64,000 bases of DNA from Hydrangea macrophylla (GCA_033977485.1 CM066982.1:11337218-11401217); one strand, 5' to 3'. Shown: positions 1-12,794, numbered from the stretch's first letter. Notes: generated by a model from the sequence alone, not told the origin. A program made the numbers and translations.

Positions 1-1120
1 TGATTGATAATGTACTTTGAAGTGTGAGTTAAGTTTCATGTCTTTCGGATCGACGATTTATCGTTTCACACCCCCCCACCCCAAACCCCCAAAACAAAGC
101 TTTTTCAAGCCTAAGTATGTCAAAACTGATTTTTTTTTGCGTTATCTGATAACCGAAAGTCCGTTTTGTATTCTGTTTGTTCCCACAAGTTTCTTTGTCG
201 TATTTGAGGTGTGAGTTAAGTTTCATGTCCATAGGATTGACGGTTTACCGTTTCACCCTCCAAACCTCAAAAACATCGCTTTTTCAAGCTTAAGGATGTC
301 AAAACTTATTTTTTTTTTTTGCGTTTTTTCGTTTGTTCCCACAAGTTTCTTATGTCGTGTTTGAGGTGTGGGTTAAGTTGATGTCCTTCGGATCGAAGAT
401 TTACCGTTTCACCCCCCCAAACCCCAAAAACATAACTTTTTCAAGCCTAAGTATGTCAAAACTTATTTTTTTTTGCGTTATGTGATAATCGGAAGTCTGT
501 TTTTCTTTCCGTGTATTCCCACAACTTGCTTTTGTTGTGTTTGAGGTGCGAGTTAAGTTTCATGTACTTCGGATCGACGGTTTACCATTTCACCCCCCCC
601 CCCCCCCCCCCCCCCCCCCTTCCTCCAAACCCCAAAACATAGCGTTTTCAAGCCTAGGTATGTCAAAACCTAGTTTTTTTTTTTTTTTTTTTCGTGTTAT
701 GTAATAACCGAAAGTCTGTTATGCATTCAGTTTGTTCCCACAAGTTTCTTTTGTTGTGTTTGAGTTGCGAGTTAAGTTTCCATGTCCTTCGGATCAACGG
801 TTTACCGTTTCACACCCCACACCCCAAACCCCCAAAATATGTTATGTAGTAACCGGAAGTTCGTTTTGCTTTCCGTGTGTTCCTACAAGTTTCTTCTTTC
901 GTGTTTGGAGTACGAGTTAAGTTTCATGTCCTTCGGATCGACGGTTTACTGTTTCACCCCCCCCCCCCCCCCCCAAACCCCCAAAACATAGCCTTTTCAA
1001 GCCTAAATATGTCAAAACGCGTTATGTAGTAACCGAAAGTCCGTTTTGCTTTCTATGTGTTCCCATAAGTTTCTTCTGTCGTGTTTGAGGTGTGTGTTAA
1101 GTTTCATGTCCTAAAATTAA
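1..1120. repeat. tandem array of a ~180-bp unit
   Basis: About six copies of one unit follow each other, recognisable by a block close to TTCATGTCCTTCGGATCGA starting near 41, 222, 381, 560, 780, 924 and 1101. Spacing is about 145-218 bp. Each unit runs through a C-rich stretch, CCCAAACCCC, a T-run, GTTATGTGATAACCGAAAG and TTCCCACAAGTTTCTT. Spacing varies mainly through the length of the C and T homopolymers, with 27 C at 593-619. The array is cut by the left window edge, so its full size is unknown. The short open frames inside it are repeat by-products. It could be a satellite or a tandemly amplified piece of a transposable element; I do not recognise the family. Confidence 0.85.
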
Positions 1121-1911
1121 AAACTCCCATGAAGAATAGGGTTGGGGAACACAAAAAGTTAGCATAGAACTTGACTCAATTTAATATAGATATGTGTAAG
1201 TGAGAAATAAATGAACAAAAAATGAATTTATATTAGATGTAATTGAGAAATGAATGAAAAAGAAAAAAAAAAAAAGAGAAAATGTCACATGGAAAAAAGA
1301 AAATCATATAAAATGTCAAATGGCGGCATGAGAAGAAGTGTCATGACCCATCCCGCTACGGGTGGAAATAGGACACGTGACACGCCACCAAAGCTTATCC
1401 AATTCATTAAAAGTGAACGCATCAGAAAAGAAACATAAAAAACTCTTCAAAGCAAAGTTAATTTGAAAGGTATTGAACTATGGGTCCGTAAAATCCGTAA
1501 TTATATTTCAAAATAAGAATATATTAGTTAATAGGAACCCCGAAGGCATCCTAAGAACCAATTAGAACCTTTAAATTTTTTTTGAAAAGGGTAGCTAAGA
1601 GCAGACATGCAGCCGGTACTTCAACTGGTTGAACTGCCCCGTTTGACATATCGAATGGGACCTGGGCAAAATCCTTCCTAGCTTGTTGGATTTTGCCTAA
1701 GTCCCACTCAACCGATTCGAATCAATACTTCCACAAATACATGAAAGACGTTGTAAAACATTCCCACAACACAAATTTGAGAAGTTAAACATGCAAAGAT
1801 AAACTCACAAGTTGGGATATGATTCAAACATAATCAAAAGAGATTTACTACGTATTACAACCTTACGTATCCGTTTCGAGGTTTCCAAGTTAAAACATGA
1901 TTCTAACTTCT

Positions 1912-2420
1912 ACAGTTCGGTTAACCGAACAAACCGAACCGAATTTTCAATTTCAGTTCGATTATTTCAGTTCGGTTGAAAACCGAACCGAATTCAAAAT
2001 TTCAGTTCAGTTATCAGTTTCCTATAGGCAAACCGAACCGAACCGAAAAACCGAAAATTTATTTTTTATTTTTATTTTCTATATTATTAATATACTTATA
2101 CATAACAAAAGATAATAAAATATAAGTATTTTTACAATTGAAAACAAAGAAAAGCATTCTTTCTTTGCAATATGAAAGAAAAAGAAAAAAAAACATAAAA
2201 AGTTGTGAAAAATGAAGAAAATTTAAAATAAAAATTGGGTTTTATACAATTCGGTTAACCGAATAACCAAACCGAACCGAATTTGTAATTCGGTTAACCG
2301 AACCGAACCAACCGAATTAAATTTCAGTCAGTTGACAGTTAATACTCCTCCAAACCGAACCGAACTCAAACCGAACTGAATAGTGCCAAACCGAACCGAA
2401 CTGACCGAATGCCCACCCCT
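1912..2420. mobile_element. hAT-like non-autonomous fragment rich in CCGAACCGAA
   Basis: This segment is absent from the other LTR of the same element, so it is a later insertion. It is filled with runs of CCGAACCGAA and its reverse complement and ends in TGCCCACCCCT at 2410-2420. That is the reverse complement of AGGGGTGGGCA, the terminus of the larger hAT-like element at 15,143. The matching left terminus is missing, so the copy is truncated or rearranged. It has no coding capacity. Confidence 0.6.
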
Positions 2421-3343
2421 ATTTATAATACAAGGTGAACTACAAAACTATATGCATAAGAGCTTAGGTGTGGATGCCCCTACGGCCTCACTCCTCGAGT
2501 TTCTTCTTTCTTTCTTCTTCTCACCTGCATTAGAGTAAATCTTCACTGCTCAGCTATATGCTGAGTGTACAATTCTAACAAATGCATATATGACAATTCA
2601 TACTTCAATATCATCAAAACTCATCTAATAGTCTCTAGGGAGAGAGATATGCATTCATCCGGTATACCGGCAAGTCCTAAGTCTTAAACCGTGATGCCAA
2701 TGGCAAATCCAAAGTCTATCAACCATTGCATCCAACTATTCTGGCAGGACCGGTTACCAAACCAATTAACCAAGTAGCCGTCACTACTAAAATTCTCAAA
2801 TATCGAGAAGCTTACCCTAACATGAAATTGTATAAAACTCTCTTTTGACTCACATAATCATCTAATATGCTCACATAATCACATAAACATGCTTTTCATA
2901 CGTATTCGTGAGTAAAATTAACGGGCCTAAATTAACACATGAGTTTTGCCCGGATCAACATATCACTCTTGCTATTCAAAGCATCCCAAATTTCCTATAT
3001 AACATAAGTTAAGAATTCATACCTTAAGCTATGCACCTATAATTTTGAGGGAAGTACAAGGAGTTCAAATCTACGTTTAATATCCGATTACAAGTGAAAC
3101 CTACGAGTTTTGATTCATTTTGTTTAAGAAAACACAAAATTAAGATTTTCAAAAAGTGTGCCAAACAAGGCCTAATTCATACCAAACATAGCCCTTACCT
3201 CAAGGATTCCGAAAATTTAACTTTAGTTGAAATCTGACGAACGGAAGTTCGTCGTTTGGTTTTGTGAAGATCGAAGAACCAAAATCTCTATTTTCCCCCT
3301 TTGGCTCTCAATTTAGGTTTTAAAGATATTATGAAAATATCTT

Positions 3344-5456
3344 TGTCATAGCATGGTCCCACAATAGCGGAACCGAAGCCCGTGGCATGCCACCAAGGCT
3401 AAATTAATTCAATAACGTTCCCAAATGAATTAGGTTAAGAACACGCAGCGGAAAATAAAACAAACCATTTTAAAACTAGCAATCCAGTCGACTAATCAAA
3501 GGTCCGGTCGATTGGAAATGCAAGATACAGAGAGCTCAAAAACTTTGCAGCCAGTCCAGTCGACTGCTCCCCAAGTCCAGTCGACAGGGGTGAAAAATTT
3601 TCAGTCGACTGTGCCATCCGGTCGACGGAAGTCCAGTCCAAGTATAAAGATTTGATTCTGAAACACAAACCTGTCGACTGTGTCGAGGGACCTGGCCAAC
3701 TATTTTTTCACAAAAAGATGCAATGAATTGCTCAACAAAAGGATCCAGTCGACTATTTTCATAAAACAATCGACTGGTTTCATTACAGCAGCACATTCTG
3801 CATAATTCCAAGTTTAAAAGTTTTCTGAATTCAACCAGGGACCAAACACACACTCCAAACTCATGCCAAAGTGATCCCTGGATTATAACATTACCAAAAC
3901 ATAATTACAAAAGATTACTAACTATTACAACATCAAGAATTTATTCTAAGTTTCCAAGTTAAACATAGATTGAAGGTTATAACATATGTATTACAACAAC
4001 TCCATTTCAAAACTAAGGGTGAACATACTCCTTCGCCTTCTAATTGAATTCCCAACACCCTGTGATCACTTTCCCGATTCCTCGCCAGCATTAACATCTG
4101 AAATGGTTATTTGAATAACCACACATTCGATTTGTTTAAGCTAACGCTTAGTGAATAAAGCAACAATGCACATGAATGATAAACATGCTCGCATTCATAC
4201 CCTCTATATTTCATACTAGTCTCAGGAGTCTCATGTGTACGTTCCACACTTCTAGTCTGCGACTCCTCGCCAAGAAGTCCACGCGACTAGGTAAGAACCA
4301 CGTTTCTTTTCTTCAAACGTGCGACCTTATGCCTGTAATGGCTCCACAAAATGGCTTGGTACCACGTGCTATTTTGACCCAAATAACAACTAAACATGCT
4401 CAAATACATTTCAACGTGCTTTCGACATAACTAGAATATGTCACCGTGCAATTGGGCCTACTTATCAATATAGTTTCCCAATATGAACTAAACAACATAT
4501 ATCTATGAATAAACACATGCTTTTCATACAAAATATGAATGCATGTCAAGAAATCATTTCAAAACACATAGTTGAATTACTTACCTCCGATTAATACTCC
4601 TAAAATTCATTCTAAAGAAAACCCGAGCATAAAGATCGTGCAGAAGTCCGTCTAGTAAAATCCCTATCGATCAAGAGTCCAATTATCAAATTTTTTAGGC
4701 AAATTCTGGAAAATAAATTTTTGGAAAACTTTTCCAAAAAAGACCTAACAGATATCAAAATGACGGCTATACCTCGAAGAGTTCAGATATGAAATTTAGA
4801 AGAAAACAAATAGACAGAAGTCCGTCGATTGTCGTCGTGAAGCTCAAATAACCAAAATCTCTCTTTTTCTCCCTTTTGATTTAGGTTTAGAAAACTTTAT
4901 AAAAATATCTAAGTCACCTCTATCTATATATAGGCAGAACTCTCGAAAATTGTGTTTACCTCCCCGTGAGTTCTCAAAACTCCTAATTATTCTCCGAAAC
5001 TTCGTACTTGCCTAATTTATTGCTTCACGAGTGAAAACTAACAATTATAAAAGTTTTCGCCTAAGATCCGTTTGGTTGCTAAAGCGCGATTTCACATGAT
5101 TTTACAAAATTACTAATTAGCCTACCAATTATGTAGCGTGTTAATTCGTCCTCACTAGGATTAACCACAGAAATATATTCTAAACCAGATAATAATATAG
5201 ACAGTGAAATTCAGAGGTAAACATTTATTTTCAGATAAACATTTAGGGTATTCCACAATGACCATCTCAATCTCGGAGAGACGTCACAATATCAAAACAA
5301 TCTTCTACATAGTCTCAGAGGGTTGTCTAACATAGACACCCAATTCAACTTGCGAGTCACAACTCACTCACACATTTTTCACAAATGCACATCACATTAC
5401 ATTATCATGCATGACAAATGTAATGAAATATGACAAACACTCACATGGGTGATATA
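3344..5456 (-). mobile_element. solo LTR, Gypsy family related to element A
   Basis: The sequence is absent from the right LTR of element A, which reads straight through at AAATATCTTGAAC. The insert is flanked by ATCTT on both sides (3339-3343 and 5457-5461), a 5-bp duplication as expected for an LTR element. It begins TGTCATAGC and shares the GCCACCAAGGCT and CGCAGCGG blocks with the LTR at 15,903; its right end is degenerate, GATATA where CA is expected. A TATA-like CTATATATAGG lies near 4923, read on the minus strand. No interior remains. It contains an array of GTCGAC-centred motifs at 3486-3778. Confidence 0.82.
3486..3778. repeat. GTCGAC palindrome array in solo LTR
   Basis: At least six copies of a motif centred on GTCGAC, most written CCAGTCGACTG or CCGGTCGAC, lie within about 290 bp. 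A few degenerate forms such as GGTCGATTGG and AATCGACTGG occur as well. The fullest form, CAGTCGACTG, is its own reverse complement. The same motif is arrayed in the LTR at 15,903. Function is unknown. Confidence 0.75.
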
Positions 5457-5973
5457 ATCTTGAACTTTTCTATATATAGGCACAAATTTAAAAAAAAATT
5501 GTTTAACTCCCCACGAATTCTCTAATCTTCTGATTATCTCTCAAAACGTCTAAGTTATCACTTGAAAATCTCTAAATCATAAAAGTTTTTGCCTAAGTTC
5601 TGTTTGTCTTCGTAATTACGTTCCGAAAACTATTTCCGTGACATTTCTAGATAACCTGCCTTTTATGCAACGTGTTATATACGTTTGCACTACAACGTTC
5701 AAAATGATCCTATACAAGATCAAAAATGTTAGAAAACTTACAATACATGCATATTTACTATTCATAATACTAGATAAAGTCAAATAACATTTAATTCACA
5801 TAACTGTTATCTAATCATCTCAATGCCTCACGATTGCCAAATTCTTATGTCTTCAATTGACACCCACCATTGAGCCATGGTCAACCTCATTCACAATTAT
5901 TAAATCACGTTAATAATTCTCAAAAACAGTTATGCATTTTAAAGTAAATTGATTTTTCGGGATGGATGTGACA

Positions 5974-5992
5974 ACTTATCCCTCCAAAAAGA
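5974..5992 (-). other. polypurine tract of Gypsy A
   Basis: On the minus strand a purine-rich stretch (CTTTTTGGAGGGATAAGT) directly precedes the 3' LTR start TGTCACATCC. This is the usual place and composition of the plus-strand DNA primer of an LTR retrotransposon, and it fixes the element's orientation. Confidence 0.75.
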
Positions 5993-6019
5993 AAGTTTAT
6001 CCCCAAACTTATACCTTAT

Positions 6020-9000
6020 AACTCAAACAAGTACGGGTATTCCTTCTTCATTTCCTCCTTACTTTCCCATGTAGCCTCCTCGACCATGTGACTACGCCAC
6101 AACATTTTCATCATTGGAATCGTCTTCATTTTCAACACTTGTTCTTTTCGATCCAAGACTTCTATCGGATGCTCTACATAAATCAAGTCCTCCTAGATCT
6201 GTAATGGTTCTGGTATGATAATCTTACTCATCTTTGTCATACACCGTCTCAACATCGACACATGAATACATTGTGTACGTACTCTAGCTCGGATGATAAG
6301 GCTAGTCAAAAAGCCACTAGTCCTACCTTCTCTAGGATCTCAAATGGTCCTACGAATCTCAGGCTAAGTTTTCCCCGTTTCCCAAATTGTACAATGCCTT
6401 TTGAAGGCGATACTCTCAAGTACACAAAGTCTCCTACTTCGAATGTAATCGATCATCTTTTAGAGTTAGCATAACTCTTATAATAATTCTGAGCTACCTT
6501 AGGTTGCTCCTGAATTAGCTTTACCTTTTCTATAGTCAACTGCACTATCTCAGGTCCTAATAACCTTCTTTTCCCAACCTCGGTCCAACAAGCCCTTGAA
6601 TGACACTTACGTCGATACAAAGCTTCATACGATGCCATACCAATATTTGACTGAAAATGATTATTGTAGGCGAATTTGACTAATGGTATGTACTTATCCT
6701 ATTCACTTCCAAAGTCTAGAATGCACAACCTAAGCATGTCCTCTAACGTCTGAATCATTCTTTTGGACTGTCCGTCGATTTGAGAATGAAAGGCAGTGCT
6801 GAAACTCAACTTGGTACCCATAGTCTTTTGCAAACTTTTTTAAAACTTTGATGTAAAACTACTATCACGATCTGATACGAAACCCCGTGTAGTCTCGCAA
6901 TATATCTCTTTCACATATAACTCCGCTACCCTAGATGGCTTAGTCGTCTTGATTGGTAGAAAATGAGCTAACTTCATCAATTTTTCAACTATGACCCAAC
7001 TTTTATCGTTCTTGTCAGGCTATCGTGGAGATCCGGAAACAAAATCCATCGTGATCTCATCCCATTTCCACTTTGACACAGGTAATGGTTGTAATAATCC
7101 CACGGGTACTTATTTTTCATTTTCACTTGTTGGCACACTGAACATTCTAAAACATACTTGGCAACTTTCCGCTTCATGCCTCTCCACCAAAAGTTCTCGC
7201 GTAAGTTCCGGTACATCTTGTTACTTCCCGGATGGACTAAATATTTAGTACTATGTGCCTCCTTTAGAATTCTCTTTTTCAAGTCTTTCGAATTCGGCAC
7301 ACACAATCGATTTCCAAGCATCAACACTTCTTGTTATAAGATAAATCCGAGTCATCTTTCCAAAGTATCTCATCTCTCATTTTGTACAAGTAATAGACGT
7401 TGAATTGTTCCATCTTGATCTCATCAATAATGTCTGAGTGAGCTATGATTGCTATCATCAAGTCACCATTCGTCTTTGGAATTACATCTAACTCCAAACG
7501 TTCTATCTCCTTGACCAATTCCTTTTTCTTGGTTAGCTCGTCGACTAAGTTCCCTGTCGTCTTTTGGCTTAAAGCGTCGACCACAACATTCACTTTCCTC
7601 GGATGATACTATATTGAAAGATAGTAATCCTTCATCACCTCTAACCATATTCTATGTCTCATATTTAAATCTCATTGTATGAATAAGCATTTCAAGCTCT
7701 TGTGGTCTGTGAAGATCTCACACTTCTCACCGTACAAGTAGTTCCTCCAAATCTTCAAAGCATAAATCACCGCGACCAATTCAAGATTGTGACTCAGATA
7801 ATTTATCTCGTGAGGTTTCAATTATCTTGAAGCGTAGGCAACCACCTTGCCACTTTTCATAAGCACACACCCTAAACCCCGATAAGAAGCATCACTATAA
7901 AATACAAAGCCCTTGGTTCTCGACGGTATTATCAAGATAGGTGCTCTCGTCAAACGCGACTTCAACTCTTAAAAACTATCTTCACATTCTGAACTCCACT
8001 CAAAACTAATACCCTTCCTCATCAACGTTGTCATAGGTTATGAAATCTTTGAGAAATTCTTAATGAAACAGAGGTCGGTAGTATCTAGCTAATCCTAAAA
8101 AACTTCAAATTTCTGATATTGATGTTGGTCTCTGCCAATTAGATACAGCTTCTACCTTGTCAGGATCAACTGAAATGCCATCCTTGTCAATCCATGACCA
8201 AGAAAAGCAATCCTAGGTAACCAAAACTCACACCTTTTCAATTTTTTTTCTCGTAGTCATTGAAGTATAAGTCTAAAATGTTTCTCGTGTTCTACCATAC
8301 TCGACGAATAGATAAGAATGACATCTATGAACATGATCACAAAATAATCTAAGTAGTCCTTGAAGACTCAGTTCATAAGATCTATGAACGCGACTGGTGC
8401 ATTGGTAACCCCAAATGGCATGACTAGGAACTCATAGTATTCGTAGCGCATTCTGAACGTTGTTGTCTACGTCTTCAACATTTACCTTCAACTGATGTTA
8501 ACCTGATCTCAAATCTATTTTGGAAAACACTTGTTCTCCACTAAGATGATCGAATAGATCATCGATTTGGGCAACGGATACTTATTTTTGATCGTCAACT
8601 TGTTCAATTCCCTGTAGTCGACACATATACACATTGTCCCATCTTTTTTGATCTTCACAAATAAGAGTAGAGCTCCCCATAGTGATATACTAGGTCTAAT
8701 AAATCCTTTATCGAGTAGTTCTTGTAGTTGGATTTTTAATTCTTTCAATTCTACGTGTGCCATTCGATACGGTGCATTCAATATGGGTCTTGACTCTGGC
8801 ATTATCTCAATGGTGAACTCAATCTCCCTCTTAATAAGAACATTTGGCAGATCATCAAGAAACACATTTGGATGCTCTCATACCATTGGAATGTCTTCTA
8901 CCTTCAATTCAGTCGCCATCATATCAATCACTGAGCATAGAAACCCCTGACATTCCTTTCTCAACAACTTACCCGCTCGAATAGCTGAAATCAAATACTA

Positions 9001-9480
9001 TGGCGGTGTAACTCCATTCTCTTGAAAACAAAAGTTTTAGTGAACCGGTGATCAAAAAATAACTTCTTTCTGTTCATAATCTATCGTGGCTTGGTTAAGA
9101 GATAACCAATCCATTCCCAATATCCCATCAAAGTGGTTCACGACTAATGGTATAAGGTCTACGGTCATCAACTTCTCACCAAGTTTGATCTCACAGTTCT
9201 TGTATATCGTAGACGTTACTATCGACTTACTAAGAGGTAATCAATGGATAATTCGTATCCTAGTGGGACAGACTTAGCATTCAAATGTTCAAAAAAAATG
9301 ATGAAACACAAATGAATGAGCAGATCCCAAATCAACAAGCATGCGTGCTGGATGTGAATATATAGGCACTATACCTGAGACCTCTATATCTGTAGCAGCC
9401 ATATCTCTGGGATTTAACTGAAATGACTTTCCTTGTTGTTGCTTTATCCCTTGTCTCCTATCGCTGAACTATCTAGGTTT
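6020..9480 (-). pseudogene. Gypsy A pol pseudogene (PR, RT, RNase H, integrase)
   Basis: The minus strand carries pol domains in order, broken by stops and frameshifts. RT begins at 8865-8515, with a recognisable [19 protein letters not shown] block. The catalytic loop near 8340-8305 reads FIDVILIYS where the family has FIDD: the second aspartate is valine (GTC, plus-strand 8320-8322). RNase H lies around 8050-7600. The integrase zinc-binding region is at 7327-6989, with YLVHPGSNKMYRNL and CSVCQQVK. An integrase C-terminal segment at 6638-6453 has MASYEALYRRKCHS and a GPEIVQ motif typical of chromoviruses. A protease-like region lies near 9400-8950 but is poorly preserved. The lost catalytic residue and many breaks show that it makes no working enzyme. 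Confidence 0.85.
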
Positions 9481-9534
9481 CGAACCACTAGAAGTGATAG
9501 AACTAGCCCCTTGTTGTGGACGCTTCCTCGAACA

Positions 9535-10491
9535 TTCCTTGGATTGATGCCCGAACATCCCATAATCATAACACTTGCCTTTTAAATAAGGTATATAATT
9601 AGAACTACCCACTCCTTGGTTCTTATTTTGGGGGTTGGTCATGAAACATCGACCTGTGTGTGGTTGATTACAAAGTGAACATAATTGTATACTACTCGTC
9701 GATCTCCCTTATCCACTGAAACTAGAACCAGAGCTTCTCGCGAAAGGACGCTTAAAAGATCCGCTCTAGTTTCGGTCACCACCCTCATTATTTTTCTTTC
9801 CCTGTTGAATTTGTCTCGACCTTTCCATTCCTCCTTCTTCCACGAGTATTATTTGTTGCACTGCTCCAACGGTAGGATGTTCATATGTTTTTACCCTCAA
9901 GCAAATGTTCTCCCTCAAACCTTCTTAATATTTCTTTGCTCTATCTTCTTTCATCGGTACAGAACCCTTTTCGAACCTCAATAACGCATTCTATTTCGAT
10001 GTATACTCGGTCATTGTCATATCTCCCTATTGGAGAGTATCAAACTCCCTCTTCTTTGCTTTGTGCGCGACCCTTGGAAAGAATTGATGATTGAACTCCA
10101 CCTTGAATCATCCCCAAGATATCAGTGCTCCTTGGTCCGAAATATTTACCCACCAATTCTGTGCTTCACCCTTGAGCACATCACTGGCGTTCCCGATTTT
10201 CTGTGTATCGAACATCGAAAGGGATCTGAAAATCCTCTTCATTTCCATTACCCAATGCTGTGCTAGTGTTGTATCAGGCTTCCCATGAAACTCCATCAGT
10301 TCCTTCCTGGTAAATTATTCCAACATGAATCGTTCATCCGTGATCTCAGGTGCAGGTACAACAACTATTGGTGCTTCCTCAAATGGAGGTATCGAAGGTA
10401 GTCATTTAAATATTGTTCTTACCAAGTTTCCAATCATATCTGACAACTAGTCTATAAGTGCATGTGGTGATTGATCTTGGTCACTGTCCAT
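9535..10491 (-). pseudogene. Gypsy A gag pseudogene
   Basis: An ATG at 10,491 on the minus strand opens a frame starting MDSDQDQSPHA, which soon meets stops. The capsid-like core at 10,296-10,108 contains MEFHGKPDTTLAQHW and GEAQNWWVN; the paired tryptophans after a GEA motif are typical of the Gypsy gag domain. Near 9576-9535 a zinc-knuckle remnant reads CYDYGMFGHQSKEC: the spacing is that of a CCHC knuckle but the second cysteine is lost. Gag would form the particle and bind RNA; this copy cannot. Confidence 0.78.
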
Positions 10492-10600
10492 AGTTTCACA
10501 ACCCTATCAATCTCAATGCATAAATACTATGCATGGATGACAATAAATGTGATTAACACTCTGCTCGTCGTCGAATGTTTCCAAAGTTTTGTTACCTATA

Positions 10601-10612
10601 GCCCTGATACAA
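10601..10612 (-). other. primer-binding site of Gypsy A (tRNA-Met type)
   Basis: On the minus strand, five bases inside the 5' LTR, the sequence TTGTATCAGGGC differs at two positions from TGGTATCAGAGC, the complement of the initiator tRNA-Met 3' end used by most plant Gypsy elements. It marks where minus-strand DNA synthesis would start. Confidence 0.72.
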
Positions 10613-10617
10613 ATAAA

Positions 10618-12794
10618 TGTCATAACTCATCCCTTTACGGGCAGAAATAGGACACGTAGCATGCCACCGAGGCTTATCCAAATCATTAAAAGTGAACTTT
10701 ACGGAAAAGAAACTTTTCAAAGCAAGGTTCAGTTGAAAGACATTGAACTATGGGTTCGTAAAATTCGTATAAAATCAAAAAGTTAATTATATTTCAAAAT
10801 AAGAATATATTAGTTAATAGGGACCCCAAAGGCATCCTATGAACTAATTAAAAACTTTAAACAAATTTTGAAAAGGGTAGCTAAGAGTAGACATACAGCC
10901 GGTACTTCGACCAATCGAACTGCCCCATTTGACTTGGGCGCTAGAATCCTTCCTAGCTTGTTGGATTTTGCCTAAGTCTCACTTAACCGATTCGAATCAA
11001 CACTTCCACGATACATGAAAGACGTTGTAAAACATTCCCACAACAAAAATTTGATAAATTAAACATCCAAACATAAACTCACAAGTTCGGATACGATCCA
11101 AACATAATCAAAAGAGATTTACTACGTATTACAACCTTATGTATCCGTTTCGAGGTTTCCAAGTTAAAAACATATTACAACGATTCAAATACTACAAGTA
11201 TTCTGAGATTGTAAACATAGTCCCACCTCTTTTATAGTTAATTTACAATACGAGGTGAACTACAAAACTATATGCATAAGAGCTTAGGTGCGGATGTCCC
11301 CACGACCTCACTCATCACGTTTCATCTTTCCTTGCTTTCTCCCATCTGCAATGGAATAAATCTCCACTACTCAGCTATATGATGAGTGTACAATTCTAAC
11401 AAATGCATATATGGCAAGTCCAAAGTCTATTAACCATTGCATCCAAGTGCTCTGGCAGGGCCGGTTCCCAAACCAAGCAAGCAACCATCGCTACTAAAAT
11501 TTTCAAATATCGAGAGCTTACCCCAGCATGAAATTGTATAAAATTCCAATTTGACCCACATAATCATCTAGCATATTCACTTAATCACATAAACATGCTT
11601 TTCATACGTATTTATGAGTAAAATTAACAGGCCTAAATTAACACATAAGTTTTGCCCGGATCATTATATCACTCTTGATATTCAAAGCATCCCAAATTGA
11701 GTAGTGCTATACACACACAATTTTTGTCATACTTCTTGACACAAAGTGTCATCCAGCCATTGCTTGGCGTGGGCCCCACCACCAAACACATCTTGGCCAT
11801 TGATTTTCAATGGCCGATATGCATTTGGCGGTGGGGCCCGCACCAATCAATGGTCCGATGACATTTTGTGTCAAAATGTGTGCCAAACATTTCCCTCCCA
11901 AATTTCCTATATAACATAAATTAGAATTCATACCTTAAGCTACACTCCTATAATTTTGAGAGAAGTTCAAGGAGTCCAAATCGATGTCGAATATCCGATT
12001 ACAAGTGAAACCTACGAGTTTTCATACATTTTTTTTTTAAGAAAACACAACATTAGGATTTTCAAAAAAGTGTGTCAAACAAGGCCTAATTCATACCAAA
12101 CGTAGCTCTTACCTCGAGGATTCTGAAAATATAATTTTAGTTAAAATCTGACGGACGGAAGCTTGTCGTTTGGTTTCGTGAAGATCGAAGAACTAAAATC
12201 TCTCTTTTCCCCTTTTAGCTCTTAATTTAGGTTTTGAAGATATTATGAAAATATCTTGAACTTTTCTATATATATATATGCACGACTTTCAAAAATTATG
12301 TTTAACTCCTCATGAGTTCTTTAATCTTCCGATTATCTCTCAATACGTCTTAAACGTCTAGGTTATTGCTTGATGAGTGAAAATCTCTAAATCATAAAAG
12401 TTTTCGTCTAAGTTCCGCTTGTCTCCGTAATTACGTTCTGAAAACTATTTCTGTGAAATTTTTAGATAACGTACCTTTTATGCTACGTGTCATATACGTT
12501 TGAACTACAACATTCAAAATGATCTTATACAAGATCAAAACTATCAAAAAACGTGCAATACATGCATATATATTCACCATTCACAATACTAGATAAAGTT
12601 AAATGATCGATACTTAATTCACAAAAATGTCATTTAATCATCTCAATGCCTCATGATTGTCAAATTCTAGTGTCCTCGATTGACACCCACCGTTGACCCA
12701 CATTCAACCTAATCTACAATTTTTAAATCACGTTAATAATTCTCAAAAACAATTATGCATTTTAAAATAAATAGATTTTCTAGGACGGGTGTGA
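10618..12794 (-). repeat. 5' LTR of Gypsy A
   Basis: This is the 2.18-kb LTR at the 5' side in element orientation. It aligns with the outer and inner parts of the left LTR. It carries a MITE at 11,699-11,895 that the left LTR lacks. A TATA-like CTATATATATAT lies near 12,264 on the minus strand and would place transcription start leftward of it. The outer end reads GGGTGTGA where the partner LTR has TGTGACA, so the terminal CA is lost. An imperfect copy of the CTCAGC-TATAT-GCTGAG inverted repeat lies at 11,370-11,386. Confidence 0.87.
11699..11895. mobile_element. Mutator-like MITE with 9-bp target duplication
   Basis: The 197-bp insert is present only in this LTR of element A. It is flanked by TCCCAAATT on both sides (11,690-11,698 and 11,896-11,904). 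Its ends are imperfect inverted repeats that share ACACA and TTGACACAAARTGTCA blocks. Nine-base duplications are characteristic of Mutator-type transposition. It encodes no protein. Confidence 0.82.

Larger units (their letters stand above)
1339..5973 (-). repeat. 3' LTR of Gypsy A, enlarged by two insertions
   Basis: This is the 3' LTR in element orientation. It matches the right LTR block by block but is about 2.5 kb longer because of a hAT-like fragment (about 1912-2420) and a solo LTR (3344-5456). Shared blocks include the end beginning TGTCATGACC, an inverted repeat CTCAGC-TATAT-GCTGAG at 2549-2565 and a minus-strand TATA-like CTATATATAG near 5470. The inner end reads TGTGACA at 5967-5973, directly against the polypurine tract. 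Confidence 0.87.
1339..12794 (-). mobile_element. Gypsy LTR retrotransposon A (Tekay/chromovirus-like), decayed, with nested insertions
   Basis: Two related long repeats (1339-5973 and 10,618-12,794) flank a 4.6-kb interior that encodes gag-pol fragments on the minus strand. Both repeats have TG..CA-type ends on the minus strand (TGTCACATCC at the start, GGGTCATGACA at the end). A primer-binding site lies inside the right LTR and a polypurine tract lies next to the left LTR, so the right LTR is the 5' one. LTRs above 2 kb, a tRNA-Met-type binding site and the order gag-PR-RT-RNaseH-INT fit the Tekay/Del group. Every domain carries stops or frameshifts, so the copy is dead. The two LTRs differ at many positions, which indicates an old insertion. 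A clean 5-bp target duplication could not be resolved. Confidence 0.88.

Noticed and set aside
1..1120. CRISPR-like regular repeats
   Set aside because: Units are contiguous tandem copies without unique spacers, in plant DNA.
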